From positions 22,487,001-22,551,000 of the forward strand of contig JAJNNQ010000018.1 of assembly GCA_027886175.1 (NCBI GenBank): a stretch of DNA of 64,000 nt. The letters run 5' to 3'. Position 1 is the stretch's first letter; each line of letters opens with the position of its first letter. Shown piece after piece: positions 39,357-53,420 of the stretch. The notes beneath the pieces are model-generated. The model was not told where the DNA came from. It saw only the letters and a program-made list of their open reading frames with translations, and made no database searches. Source of the stretch: Phylloscopus collybita. Its lineage: Eukaryota; Chordata; Aves; Passeriformes; Phylloscopidae. A program made the position numbers and the translations under genes.

Positions 39357-42300
39357 ATGAGCAGGGCGCGGGCGGACGAGGAGGAATACTGGCACAGCTC
39401 CAAGTTCCGGGCCTTCACCTTTGACGATGAGGATGACGAGCTCTCACAGGTAGGGAGGGTCCGACCCCGGAACTGCCCGTAAGACACCTTCGCCGGGTGG
39501 GCCTCCGTAGCCGTCCCAGCGCAGGCGTCGGCTCTGCACATCGCGGAGAGTTGATGTTCTGTAGGTGAATTGTCACTTCCTGTCCATTGTGGAGGGTAAC
39601 AAGGGTTCCCGTCTCTCTCTCCACAGTAGCCAGTCCGAAATCTCTTTAGGACGTGGTTCCTCGCCCATGCACCAAACTGCATCTCCCACTGGTTGGGCTG
39701 TTAGTGTCAGTGGAGGTGTCCTTGGGGTTCCCAGTGGTGAGGAAGGGCTGCTGTGCTGCACAGCTACAGGACTAAAATATAATCCCGAGAAGAAGCAATG
39801 GAAGCTGAAGAAGCTGTGTTCAAAGTTCTTTGGGAGATGTTTGATGGTAATAGCAAACGAAGTGCATTCTGCAATTGTAATGATCCTTATGCAAGGTCAC
39901 TCTTTTGTGTGTAGCTAAAGGAATCCAAACGGACAGTGAACAGCCTTCGGGATATTGTCGACGATGATGATGACGACCTTGAGAGGGTCAGCTGGAGTGG
40001 AGAACCTGTGGGAAGTAAGTGCAGTAGTACTGCAAATTATCCTTGAGACAGAGGGCGTTTAAAATTGCTGCTTAAGTCAGGAGTATTATTTACTATCTAA
40101 TCCTGCATATCTAGTCTGATTCTAGTCTCCCAGGTCACATTGTGAACTACTTGATTTATCTGAGCAGATCCACTGAAAAGAAGATGAGCAGGAGCCCAAA
40201 TTGTGTAAAAAAGGGGAGTGCAGACAAGTGGAGGGAATTCACTGTGTTTTTTCTAATATGTAGCCAAGATCAGAGCAGGTATTTTGGAGATTATAGATTG
40301 ATACTTATCTTGCTCAGGTGGCATGCAAGATTCTAGGTGATCAATTCCTTCACGCCCCTGCCTGAAATGGCACTATTTGAAGTTTCTGGGTTTTAACACA
40401 CAGCACTTTAAGCAGATAATCCAAGGTTCAGTGTGTGTTTATAGAAAGACTCTTACGCTTGAAATTTGAGAGGGAGTTGTAAATGTTAAGCAGATGTATT
40501 TGTAGTGATGGGAGCAACTCATGGCCCATAATTTCCTGTGTGCTGTGCTTTTGAGTTCACGACCCACAGAATTGTGACACTTGCTAGCCAGTGTCAAACC
40601 ATGAAAATTTACATGTGGATCACCCAAAGGATCTTCAAAGACTGATCTTCTTTTCCTTTGCTGTAGCTTCTCCCTCTGCTTTTTTTTCCCACCCAGAGTC
40701 TCTCTACCTATTGTGGGTTTTTGTCTATCATCCTGATCCTAAAATATGTGTGTTGTGCAGCTGTGTGAAAACAAGGGGAAACTATTGAGCAGGCAGGAGG
40801 GAGACATAAGCATTATTGCCAGCAGCATGTGTACACTGAGAACTGTTTTGCTTATGAGAGAAGGAAAATTATCTTTGTCTTCAGTGTTCAGGAAAGTATG
40901 CTCTTCGGTTTCTGCAGTTTGAGGTAGGCCAGGGACTCCCTGTCTTGCTTTGTACTTTTAGAGCAAGGACTATGGGTTTACCAATGCAATAATTTATAAA
41001 TAGTGGGTGTGTCTGTATTCCTTTTACACAAGCCACAGCCAGCTGTACAGTGTTGCTGAAACCAGCCATTTCTGAAGGACAACATATCTCTGCTTAACAA
41101 GCAGCATGACATGAGCCTGGGATTCTGCATGGAGGGATGCACTGCATCTACCTAGTGTTGAGAGTCAGGCTTACCAAGATGTGCTAGTGCAGAACTGACC
41201 AGCACACAGCTGGTAATGTTTCTGCTGTGCCTGAAGATCATTCTTTACAGGCTCTTTCTTGGTTAAAAACAACCTGTCTGCACACAGGTATCTCCTGGTC
41301 AATCAAAGAGACAGCCTCTGGCAGCACGAGCTCCCTGGATGGCCGAGACTCCAGCCTACAGAAAGGCTCTTCCTCCTATGCTGCTCTTCCCAAACAAGCT
41401 TCTTCCTACTCCCTAAGCAGCCTGTTCAAAGGTGAGGTTCATTGTATACTGTATTGACAAATGTGTTTTTTTCTTAAGGCTGTTAAGGAGCGATTGTGTT
41501 ATCTTATGTAAGTGGTTTTATCTGAGGTGTATTGCAAGACAGGGAAGCTCCAATCTCTCCTCAGGGTGGAAGTGTGTTGCTCACTGGTCAGAAATTGAAG
41601 ACTGTCTTGTGCAGTAGATCACGTGCTTTTCTGGAGTGGAAAGGAGCTTTGGAGATTACTTCTTTGGAGGTTCCAAAGAGCAGCAAGGTAGAGCACACCA
41701 CTGTGTGGCAATCCATTTGGTTGGTGGAAAAGAGCAGGCTGCAAAGGGACTGGCTTGACCCATATAGTCCTCATTTGATTTTCAGTTCTGTGGAGAAGAC
41801 AGGTTGATTATCCTTTATTTGGAGCTCAGCTGGCTGCTGTTGGTGTTGGTTCAGCAAACACATGAGAGCAGCAGTGGCAGTGTAGCTGGTTATGGGGGAG
41901 CTGTGCAGCAGGCTGTGGGCAAACATACACAGCTTGCAAGAGTTCAGCTCTGTTCTTTCACAGCAAGACAACAAGACAGCTTTTACTGGGGTGTTTTTCT
42001 ACTCTCAACTTTGACAATAAAGTGATGAAGAAAGGCATCCAAATTGCAGCCCTAGTGGATGGAGCTGTCCATGTTGCTATGGCCAATGTTGTAGTGCTAT
42101 CTGCTTGAGCCTCTGCTCTGGAGGTAGATGAGTGCATTCAGGCTCTAGCCTCTTCTGGCCTCAGCACCAAGAGAGCAGATAGGGATGGAGTGTGATATGG
42201 TTTGTGGTACCACAGACATCTTCAACACCTTAGAATGTAAGCAGGTGAGCCCCAGCTGTGCTGGTGTAGTGTGAATCACTGTACAGCGTGGTTTATTCTA

Positions 42301-45300
42301 CAGGGGCATAGCTGCAGTAAACTGGCCTTGCAATTTAGGCTTGTGTTCCCTGTGCAGATGTTGCTCGTGAAGGGACAGTGTCTCATCAGTATTTTTATTT
42401 CAGGACGAAACAAACTCTCAAGTTTCCAGTCCCTTTCAGATGGTAAGTTTTGGGTCCCTGCCTCATTCTGGGAGGGCTGCAGATTTACATGAAACAAAGC
42501 ACTTCCAAAAAAAGCGAAGTGTCATCTGCCTTATGGTGCAAAAAGGGAAACAGAATCATGTGCTGTCTGAAAGTTCAGTTATGGGTGGTTCTTTCTTCAA
42601 ATTAAAGAATCAGCGTGATGATTTGGGGTAATTACTTACGTGCAACTGACAACTGTTTGTTTTACAGTAATGTTGTATTGCCATTTAGTGCTTAAGTTTG
42701 GGTCTTCTGCCATAAAAACCAAGAAAAGGTTGGGTTTGGAAGTGGATGTTAATCAGGATTTTTATGTGCTACTCATCTGTGCCTTTGCCTCTCAGCCCTC
42801 ACTGACACAGGAGTTAAAAACTATGCCCCAGAGCTGCGCAGACCAAAAGCTGAGTACAAGGTGAGCAGCCTGTGCTTCTTGTATGCCAGGATTAGTGAAA
42901 TTCCTGCTCTGCTGGTTTCATGGGAGGTGATTAGTTGCTGTTTCAGACAGAAGAGGGCAATACAGGGAATAGAACAGAGAACTGCAAAATGCAGCCTTGC
43001 AGTAATTTAAGCCTTCTCTGCTTTTGCTCAGAAGTATGGAGCTTTGCTGGGGGTCTTGGTTTTGGTTACTCCTTTTAATGAATAGCCCAGCAGTCTTTGT
43101 GGAAAGGATTTCAAAATAGTGCTTTGTCTGTAAGCTGCTTTCATGCTGGGTCAGATAAACTGGCATCACATGTGGTTTTTACATTTTTTTAAATATGAGA
43201 GTTTTGAAATTTCCTGCTCATGAATCACTGGGACAACACAGAGAGAGTTGTGCAGAGGTAGTGTTCCAGTTGGCAGGAATGTTTGTCTACCAGATATGCA
43301 GTGATAGTGTTGGAGAATCTAGGGGATTTTGGGACTGGCTGGATTCCTCTTACTAGGAATGAGATTGTGGTCCCATGTCCCTAGGTCCAGGTAGTAACAG
43401 GACTGAGCCTATATTCATTGCAGATACAGACATGCACAGTACTAACACAGCTGTCTGCATGGATTAACACAGACAGAAGCCAAGGCCTTTATGAATAGAC
43501 ACGTACAGAAAACACTCAAGCTTGATCCTGAGTTTCCTTTCTGTTTGACCAATTCCACTAGGGGAACATACACTCTATGGGTCCCTCCAGTAGCCGGTCT
43601 TAGACATCTGGTTTGTTTTGTAGCTGAATACCAGACCCCAGTCTCCTCCAGCAGCTGGCACTTGCATCCTTGAGCAGCTAGGGTTCATGGTCCACCTGTC
43701 CTTGGCCATCTGATCCTCCCCAGGTTGGCGTATTTTGTCAGGTAGCCATTAATGACATAACTTAACAGAAGGCGCTTCCTCAAAGCACAGCAGGAAAAAC
43801 AAGAGTACCCTGTTGTGTTCTGTTCTGGGCCTGCAGAAGCAGTGAAACAGGAAGGAGAAGGATTATACAGCCTCTTAAATGCAGACAGGGGTGATGTAAG
43901 TGGGGTGGAACAAAGAAGGGAAAGTTAGTGGCAGGTTTGGATGAGTGTCCTGACAGTGACAGGCTGAGAAGCTGCCTCTGGCCAGAGGTGCTGGAGGGAA
44001 CCCTGGTGCTCAGGATATTTGACACTCAGCTATACATTGCTTTGGAAGACTCATGTGCAGAAGTCCTGTAATAGGACTGGGTCAGACCTTTCATCCATAG
44101 ATTTGGGCTTTCAATAAATCTTCAATGGATTTAAAATTCAGTGTCCTCAGAGCTGCTTCTTGTTGCTCCCTTTCTCTGGGCCTTTTGAGGCAGAAAGCTG
44201 AATTGCGACCACTGGCTTGAGTGCCTCACAGAGACCTAGATGACTTTATGGTGTCTGAGTTAGGAGTGGCTCAGGCCACTTTTTATCCAGTGCTTCAGAT
44301 CATAGTGTCTTGCCTGCTGCAGGGGAAAAACTCTGGTCGTTGCAGCAGTGGTAGCATGCTACCTTAAGATAGTCCAGGCTTCAATGCCCTTGTCATGTTG
44401 TCCTTGTGTTGTGTGACTCCCCAGGTGCTTGCCTGGGGCTGTTGTCCCTGTGCTCTCCCTGCTGCTGTGGAAGGCTCACCTTCTGAGGTCTGTCTGAATT
44501 GTAACAAGAAACTGACTCCTTGCCCTTCAGTTTTGGGTTAGTCTGTTTTGCATGTCTTTTGTTTGTCCTGAAAGCAACAGAGTTTGCAAGGAGAACAACC
44601 TGATGCAATGCAATTCTAATAAAGGACATGATGACAGACCTTACTGAGGCAATAGAAAGGCTGTGTTAACATATGAGCCTTTAGCTTCCCACCACAGCAG
44701 CATATGCAGAGTCTGAGGGCTCAGCATTTGCATCTGAAAAATGTACATATGCATTCTACTAACACCTTTCCTGGAGCAGCTGAATGATAGGTGTGAGTAG
44801 CTACATGTGGGCCATCACTGATGCAGCAGAAGTGGAAAGCAGCTTGGAGACTGCTGAAATTATTTGAGGCTTTATTTTTCTTGTGGCAGGATTACAGCAG
44901 TGGCTGGAGCCCCAAGGATACAGTCAGGCGAATGCAGAGGGGCAAGGTAAGGACTTTGCACTCCCACCTGCTTGTAAGAGAGGGAGGGTGGGTGTTCCCA
45001 AAATGCTTTACACTGTCCTGTGCTCCTGGCTGTTCTGGGAGCAAAGAGGGGATCTGTGTTGCTCTCAGCACCTAGCAGGGATGGTGGTCTGCCTGTCTGT
45101 TACTTTGCCAGGTGGCAGTGCTGGGATCACACTAGCTCAGGAGCAGCAGGAGAACTTCAGGGTTTTGTTGCTTTGTTTACTTGAGTTGTCCCCTCAGCAA
45201 GGCTGTGACAGTAGGTATCTGTACTGCTGTGTCCCTTTCTACCCTTTCTGCTCCCTGGGGCTGGGTTTATTTTAAAAATCTGAGGGGGTGGGGCTTTATC

Positions 45301-48300
45301 TCCATTTTCAGTTGGTGGCAAATTGAGGGAGGAAGACAGGAGTGGTTTCACTGGACCTGTAATCTTAGTTTCAGCTGCCTCAGTGTGTAGTGTGTGAACA
45401 CATAAGGGGATTGTGGTTTCACTCTGCATGTCTCCTTAAAGGCTGAGGTGAAGTAAAGGCTGAGAGAGTCCACAGATGTGGAGTAAGAAGAAGGGAGAAA
45501 GAGTTATGACTCTACTTTTCTGGTCTCCTTTGTGGAAAGGGGCCTGCAGTGTTCCTTCCTCCTGTCAGGGCCAGTGGTTTGTGGTATACAGGAAAGTTTT
45601 GTCTTGTTACAAGGGTGCTTGTGCTGAATATATGTTGTCTGTTGTCCTAGACTGGACAGTAATGAGGGTTGACTGCAACCCCTGTGGACAGATTTCCAGG
45701 GATTATGTGGCATGTGGTTTCAGCTAAATTAGAATATCTCCTCTTGTTGGGAGGGTGGTTATTCATGTTGCTGAAAGGCTTATGGGAGAGGAATAAATAA
45801 AGCCTGTGGTTCAGCCTGAGGACTGTCTCATGTCCCACATGCCTGCTTCTTCCTGTTCTATCTCTAGGTCTGCTCTCTAGAGAAATTTCGCTCCCTGCAG
45901 GACAAGCTGGTGCTCTTGGATGAAGCTGTGGCAGGGCATGATGGGAATGTCATTACAGCTGTGAGTCCTGTGGGGCCCTACAGGGCTGGGACTTCTGGGT
46001 GGCCCCACAGAAAGTGCTTGTGAGAAGGCAGTCAGCTTGCCACCCTGTCTTGCAAGACTCGGGGGTGTTCTTTAGTTCAAACCAAACAGTTACTGGAAAG
46101 TATCAAAGCTTAAGACTGGGAAATTCTGTATTCCTGCTGTCTTTCCTGCCACTCTGCAGAATTGATGTCAATAACAAGGAATTTGATCCATCGGCCTTAC
46201 AGTTTTTTGCAACCACTTTTTGAAGGTCAAAGTTTAATCTGCTCATTGCAGCACAGAAGAACTGGGACTTGGTGTTTGGGATCTGGGAACTCACCGGTTT
46301 TTCTGGCTTTTAAAGTATCAGGCAGAAATGGGATTTTGTCAGAGCTTCCTTCATCCAGGTCTTTTAATTCCTTGGATTTTGCATGGATTTTTCCTTTGTA
46401 AATTTTGGTCTCACTCATCTATACTCCAAGAGTAGGAGCTTAGGCAAGAATCTAGGCAGCTGTGGCCCAGGCTCACTGCTTGTCCTGGGTGTTGTGGGTA
46501 CCAGAATTAAGTTCAGTGCTGTAGCAGCTGTGTTTTCAGAGGCCTTTAGCAAAAGCTTCTCTAGGCCTTTACCAGTGTGCTGTTTGTTTGTCTTAATTCC
46601 GAGCTGTCTGTCTGTGCTCACAGGTCCTGATATTCCTGAAACGGACACTAAGGAGAGGTGAGCGTGGCTGGGGTCGGGATTTCTATAGCGGGTTTCAGTG
46701 AAGGATGGAGGGCATAATCCTTTCACTTGGGTGCAAGTTACAAAGGGAGCATCTGGGGTATTGCTTTTTTATTAAGCATGATATATTTTTGTAGCAAGTG
46801 TAGTGTGGGAAGCAGTGGGGATGGTGATGATTACCAAGGCTCCAGAGAGGAGCTTTAAGCAGTGGTAGGTGGTGGTGATGGGATGAATGAAAATTAATCT
46901 GTGGAGGTAGCACACAGCTGTGAATTCAGCTGTCAGCCCAGTGACTGGGCTTTTCTGTGCTCCAGCCTGAGATGGGATAAGGTTGTTGAATCCTGCCAAT
47001 GACTTTCAACTCCATGCACTGTGCTAAGTCCCCTCTGCTTGCTAGTGCTATCTTACTTTACCTGCCTGCACATAAACTCTCTCCCCTGCAGAGATCTTGT
47101 TTCGAGAGCTAGAGGTGCGGCAGGTGGCCTTGTGCCATCTGATCCACTTCCTGAGAGAGATGGGTGAGCAGAAATTCCTTCTGGATCTGCTCAGGTGAGG
47201 CTGTTGATCTATCTTGTGGCAGGGCTGAGCACACTGCTAGGAACCTGCCTCCAAGTTAAAACTTGCTAATTCCCTTGCAGGTTCTTAGACAGGACTGAGG
47301 AAGTTGCTGTGAGTATTGCCAGGAGCATAAGCTCCCTTACTGCAGGGGGAGGCTGGCTGCAGAGTGTGTGGGAATCAGGCTAAAGCTTTTCATCCCCGTT
47401 TCACCCTCTGGAATACTGTATCTCCCAAATCTGTGAGAACAGAATGCTTCTTTCCCCTCTCCCTGCAGCTGTCTCAGTACCGGGAGCATTTGAACATCCA
47501 GGATGTAGAAAAAAGGAGGGAATTTCTGAAAGGTTGCATTGGGTAAGAAAAAATACAAAAGCAGGGGAGGGATGTGGGTTCTTGAAGATGGTAGTGAAGA
47601 AAATTAGACCTCTGCACCAATGCCATGGCTTGTGTAGCTTGTGAGCTGATGTGGGTTTTCCCTTAGTGGGGAGTGGGAGTAGAGCTGGTCAGTATAGACC
47701 AGAGAGGAATTACTGGCACTAGTCCAGCAGCTTTTGCTGCTTATTCAGGAGGAAAAATGCTTCAAGGGACTTTCTGATCATTGACCCTTCAGATTGTAAT
47801 GGGTGAAAGTCTGGGTGCCTGAGCACTTGAGGAAGTTGGTAGCATCCACTTGATGAAAGGTGCCACATAATGTTTCTCTGGAGCCTGTCTAGGAGAGAGC
47901 CAGTTGGAGAGGGCAATGGGTCAGGAACTTGAGTACCCACTAGCCATTCAAGCTGGGAAGAATGGGAGCTTGGAAGAAAAAAAGAATTCTTCCAAGTGTA
48001 CTTAGAAGTAAATTAAGGATTCTCTACTTAAGAGCTGGTCACAATGTCTCTTTCCTTCATGTCTGGCCAGGCTGCCATTTTCAGCTGAGGATACATCTCA
48101 CATCCAAGACCATTATACCCTGTTGGAGCGACAGATCATCATTGAGGTATGAAATATCTTCTGCTGGTCAGGAAATGGCTGGGACTATCTGTGAGATCTC
48201 TTGCTGTCCCTAACTTACACCACTTTGGATCTAACCAGCCTGCCCTGGCTAGTGTAGTTGTAATTGTTATTCAGGCTGCTGTATCTGGTCACATGTGAAA

Positions 48301-51300
48301 TACCAGATCTGAGACTTGATAGCATCTTGGGGCTATGCTTGCACATTGCTGTCACAACACTCTCTCTAGGTCTGTATCCCACAGCTGAACAGACAGTTGT
48401 CCTGGCTCATGTTCACCTGTCTGTCTTCCCGATTCCACAGGCTAATGATCGGCACTTGGAGATGGCTGGGCAGTCAGAGCTGTTTCGGAAATATCCTCGC
48501 AAGGCTTCAATTCTCAACATGCCACTAGTGACCACCCTCTTCTATTCCTGTTTCTACCACTACACAGAGGCTGAGGTGAGGATGATATGGCAGAAGATAA
48601 GGTTGCATCTAGGGTTGTCGCCCTCAAGATGTGGGGTGGTCAAGCTGTGGCACGTTAAGGAGAGAAAGGGAAAGAGAGGTCATATTTCATCCCTCAGAGA
48701 AACTTTGTCCCCTGGCACCAGTTTGGAGTTTTGTGCTCCAAGACGTTCAACCCGGCACAGTTTGTCAGGGAGTTGCCTCCTAGAAACCACTGTAAATCCT
48801 GTGGGGCTGAGGTGTGCAGTGCTGGTCTTGGAAGTGCTGGAGGTGCACCAGTTGAGGATGTAGGGAAACCAGACCAGAGAGCCAGTGGGGTGGGATAGTT
48901 GCTCTCTTCTGCTGCTTCCTCCTGTGGCACTGACGTGAGCAAAAAGCAGTAAAATCTTGAGAAGATTGATTCTGTGCAAGGCAGATGCCATATAACAGGT
49001 GTCTGAACTCCTGCTGTGGCCTGCCCTTCTGAGTTTGCACTGACTTGTCTGCTTTCTCTAGGGAATGTTCAGCAGCCCCACCAACCTGAAGAAAACATTT
49101 AAGGTGCGTGAGTCTCCCTTGTTGTGGCAGCACTAGCTGAAAACATGTTCAGACAAACTGTGTGTTATGAAGGGGCTCAGTAGGAGGAATTTGAGGGGCT
49201 CAGCACTAAGCTAGGGAGGGGGCCATGGTATCCTTTTGAGCAGGGCCCTTCTGGAGTCTCAGGCAAGTGGGAGCCATGTTGAGACTTTCAATGGATGTAC
49301 CCTGTCTGCAGCAGCGCTTGCAAATCTCCACTTCCTACTCCCTGCAGTGCTGTGTGGCATCAGGCAGCATCTTACCTCTTTGCTGGGTGTTGGTGTGGGT
49401 CCTAACAGGGCTGGGGCAGATGGCATTCATGTGCAGCCCACTCAGGCCTTCTGAGCTGTGCTACTGTTCTGACTGCAGCTTCCTGCCTTGCAGATTCCTG
49501 ATAAGCAGTACATGCTGACTGCCCTGGCTGCCCGTGCCAAGCTGCGGGCCTGGGGTGATGTGGATGCCCTCCTCACCACCAAGGTGAGCTGCAGAAAGCC
49601 TTGCTGGGGACACAGTCCCAAGTACTGGCATCTGCTCCTGATAACTGGCTTATTCTGGAGTTACTGGACAGACTGGTTTTATTTCAGCAGGGCCCAGTGC
49701 CTCTGCTGCAGAGTGTTGCAATACTTCCCTCCTCTCCCTACCCAAGACCTCTGCTGGGCCTGACTTGGCTGCAGCAATAAGGTCAGAGAAGGGGGCTTGA
49801 CCCTGAGCTGTGTTTCCAAAGGGATTGCAGCCAGCCTGTGCCCAAGGGCTCTGCCATGGGGTGTATGTGGTGGCTGTGGAGTGCACTGCTGGCACTGGGA
49901 GAAAAAAACACATTTTCTTGTGAGGGATTGTCCTTTTGGGTTAACAAAGGTTTGGTTCTCATTTCAGAACTGGCTGGGTTACACCAAGAAGAAGGCACCT
50001 ATTGGCTTCCACCGGGTGGTGGAGATTTTGCAGAGGAACAATGCTCCTGTGCAGGTGAGCCAGGAACCCCTGCTTATGTCCTGCTCTTTGTTGGGATTTG
50101 GTGTATAAATGACTCCTCAAGTGAGCTGCTTCCTAGCTGGAGTGGGAGAAGCTTGCTGATCTTCTGGCTCTGCCAGGTGGCCATAGCACTCAGCTGAGTG
50201 ACCCATTCAACAGAAGGTGTGGGTGGTATTGAGGGCTGCAAGAGGAACAGCTGGCCAAAGTTGTCTGGGAACTCTCTTCCCATGTGCATTGCGACCTTTC
50301 CTTGCTACATTAAATTTTCTCTTTCTTACTCTGGCTGGCAATGGTTAACCTGATCTGTAGGAGTGAGGTCGGCTAAGACACTGTTGATAGAAGGAAAAGT
50401 GTCAGCAAAACCTCAACTCTGGACATGAGGAGAACAGACTTCAGGGTTCTCAGAGAATTGGTAAGGTCCCCTGGGAAAATGCTTTTGCAGGCAGTGGGGT
50501 CCATCTGTCACTTTTTAAACGTGACCTTCTAAGGGTACAGAAGCAGGCAATTCCTAAATGTTGGAAGTCAGGCAGACAAAGCAGGCGGCCAGCTTGACTG
50601 AACAGGAGTCTTCTCTTGTAAATAAGGCAGAAAAGAAAGGTGTAGAGGCAAGGTCAAACGACATGAGAAGAATACAGAGCTGCTGCTTGCCACTATAGGG
50701 AGAACATTTCATGCAGCCAAAGCTCTACTGAAGTTGATGCTGGCCGGAACTGTGGAGAACAATAAACAGAATTTTTACAAATATTTTAATGGCAATAGGC
50801 AGTGTAGAAATAACACTGACCCATTACAGGATGAGGATGGTCACCTCACAAACAGATGATGGATCAAGTGGGTCTCAGTGCCCTGAGCTGGAGGACAATG
50901 ACTGCGAAAATTATCAGCTCCCAGTCGACCCTGAATCTATGCAGGATCTGCTGCTTCAGTTGGAAAATTATGGGGCATGATGGGATTCATCAAAGAAGCC
51001 TGAAAGAGCCAGCTGATGTCATCACAAAACCTCTCAATGATTTTTTGAGTGGTCTTGAGAATCTGGAGAGATCCCAGATGACTGGAGGCTGGTTAATGTC
51101 CCAGTTTTCAAGAAGGCAAGGAGGATCTTGGAGACTGTAGGCCTGCTAGTCTCATTTCAGTGCATGGTAAAGTTATAGAGGAGTTATTTGGAGAGGTATT
51201 GAAAAACCTGGAGCACAACAACAGTCATTGGTCACAGCCAGCATGGCTTCATGAGAGGAAAGTTCTGCCTGTCAAATCTGATTTCCTTTTATGACAAGGT

Positions 51301-53420
51301 AACCCACGTGACTGGTCAAGGGAAGCCACTCCATGTAATGTTTTTGGATTTCAGTAAAGCTCTTGATGCCTCTCGGAGTATCCTTCTGGATAAAAAGTCC
51401 AGCACACAGCTGGATAAACAAGTGATGAGATGGGTGACCATCTGGTTCATGGGTTGGGCATAATGGAGTACAGTGAATAGGGCGACATCAGACTGGTGAC
51501 TGGTCACTAGTGGGGTTCCACAGGGCTCCATCCTCAGCCCTGTGCTCTTCAGCATCTTCATAAATGACTTGGATGCATGACTGGAGGAGATACTAAGCAA
51601 GTTCATAGATGATGCAAAACTGGCAGGAGCTGTTGACTCCCTAGAAGGCAAGGAGGCTCTGCAGAGAGACCTCAGCATATTAGAGGGCTGGCAGTCACCA
51701 AAATTAAAGGGATTTCAGCAAGGGAAAGTGAAGGATTCTGCATCTGGGATGGGGCAACCCAGGGGAATGAGAGTCTGGAGAGCAGCACCATGGATCCTGG
51801 TCACTGACAAGTTGAACATGAGCCAGCAGTGCCCTGGCAGCCAGGAGGGCAAACCCTGTCCTGGGGTGCATCAGGCACAGCATGGCCAGCTGGGCAAGGG
51901 AGGGGATTGTCCTGCTCTGCTCTGAGCTGGGGCAGCCTCACCTTGAGTCCTTTGTGCATTTTTGGACACCACAGTTTAAGAAAGTTATAAAGCTATTAGA
52001 GAGTGTCTAAAGGAGGGCCATGAAGATGGTGAAGGGCCTTGTATAAGAAGCAGCTGCAGTTATTTGGTCTGTTCAGCATGGAGAAGAAGAGCCTGAGGGG
52101 AAACCTCATTTTAGTCTACATCATCTTTGTGAGGGGAAAAGGAGTGACCAGTGACAGGACCCAAGGGAGTGGCCTGAAATTGTGTCAGGGAAGGTTTAGG
52201 TTGGGTATTGGAAAGGTTTAGGTTGGGTATTGGAAAGAGGCTCTTCACCCAGAGGGTGATTGCACACTGGAAAAGGCTCCCCAGGGAAGTGGTCACAGCA
52301 TGAAGCTTGGCAGAATTCAAGGAACATTTGGACAATGCTTTCAGGCACGTGTTCTGACCCTTAGGATGGTGCTGTGCTGGGACAGGAGTTGGGCTCTATA
52401 ATCCTTGTGGATCCTTTCTAACTCAGCATATTCTGCGATTCTGAGCTTTGTAAGCAAAGGCTCTGGGATCCTGAACAGTCTTGTTAAGGTCACTTCTTCC
52501 CCAAGGAAGGGGCCAAGTCTGTGTGACCAGCAATCTTGAAAGGTTTTGAGACTGGGGTGAAGGAATGAAGCAGGACATACCTGTGGAAGGGAGGTGAGAC
52601 ATTCTTCTGTCTCTCATAGGTGCTGCAGGAATATGTGCGCCTGGTGGAAGATGTGGAGACCCGGCTGAACCTCGCTACCAAATACAAGTGCCATGATGTT
52701 GTCATAGAGGTAGATTGCTGCTGTGTGAAGAGATGGGACACAGACCTGCTTTTTCTCTGTAGCTTTTCTGTTCTCTGCCACGTACCACTTCTGTCATGTG
52801 CCTGGTGGGGTTTGTTTATCCCTGTGGCCTGGGGGAAAATGATAAAGTTCCCAGTAGAAGTCCATGAGGCAGGAGAGTGGCTCCTAGAATTTGTGCTGTG
52901 AAATTGTTCGGTGTTGGGAACTGGATGGGGAATTGTAGAGTTGACCTTCCCATCTGCAGGACACCATCTAACCATGGAAGTGTCCCTTTCTCTCAGCTGG
53001 GTGCTGGTTTTGCTCTTTATCTAGACCTACCGGGATCTAAAGGATCGTATCCAGCTGACAGAATATAAATGCAAGGTGGAGCGGGGCTCTGCAGAAGAGG
53101 AGAAGATACACAGCATTCTCAGCAACATGGTAAGAAATGCTTACTCTTTCTTCCAGACACTCATCAGAAACAGATATAGATTAGGTGTAAGGGCATGGCT
53201 GTCCTACATACTTTCTATCCCTGCTGGGAAGCTAATCTTTTGTTTGGGGTTGCATTCAGGGTAGGAATGAATGGTTATACTGATAGAAATGGCACGCTCT
53301 GGCCATAGCTGTCCTTGCCAGGGATTGGGAGTCACTAAGCTGGCCCCTAGGGCTCTGTGTTCAGCATTGCTGTTAGTCATGTCTTGTTCTCTCTTTTAGC
53401 AAATCCGGTGGAAGAACTGA
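39357..53420 (+). CDS. VIPAS39: VPS33B-interacting protein SPE-39 homologue (VIPAR)
   Basis: Nineteen coding exons join in phase to 491 aa (human 493): 39357-39449, 39915-40014, 41288-41431, 42404-42442, 42796-42860, 44890-44946, 45868-45960, 46624-46657, 47092-47194, 47281-47308, 47469-47542, 48071-48146, 48441-48575, 49062-49103, 49494-49583, 49968-50054, 52620-52709, 53025-53129, 53400-53420. The ATG follows an acceptor directly. Residues 1-160 are low-complexity and acidic or Ser-rich ([29 protein letters not shown]). From about 165 the VPS16-like alpha-helical domain begins ([41 protein letters not shown]), ending QIRWKN. The family protein partners VPS33B in the CHEVI tether, acting in lysosome and alpha-granule biogenesis and apical sorting. 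The intron at 50055-52619 carries a CR1. No break was found. Confidence 0.96.
50350..52444 (+). mobile_element. CR1 LINE, decayed partial ORF2 and 3' end
   Basis: About 2.1 kb in the VIPAS39 intron at 50055-52619, same strand. Translated pieces in order match a CR1 ORF2: upstream fragments (DMRR, then LRELV), a linker ([13 protein letters not shown]), then reverse-transcriptase blocks ([39 protein letters not shown], and a [17 protein letters not shown] stretch in the next frame). The 3' end follows CR1 with TTCACCCAGAGGGTG and stops at ATTCTGCGATTCTGA. The frame is broken by many stops and shifts, so the element is dead. The left boundary is approximate. A 22-nt tandem duplication lies at 52193-52236. 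Confidence 0.9.

Noticed and set aside
42016..42021. AATAAA in VIPAS39 intron between exons at 41288-41431 and 42404-42442
   Set aside because: Could be a premature poly(A) signal, but downstream exons are intact and in phase and nothing else supports its use.
44336..44400. tRNA- or SINE-like box A and box B motifs
   Set aside because: The motifs are degenerate with no cloverleaf, and no adjacent SINE body was recognised.
48264..48863. 199-codon frame overlapping the VIPAS39 exon at 48441-48575
   Set aside because: Only the 45 codons of the exon are conserved. The rest runs into flanking intron and is chance readthrough.
50789..51463. Short open frames that could look like a small gene in a VIPAS39 intron
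   Set aside because: They translate to pieces of CR1 reverse transcriptase and linker, broken by stops and frameshifts.
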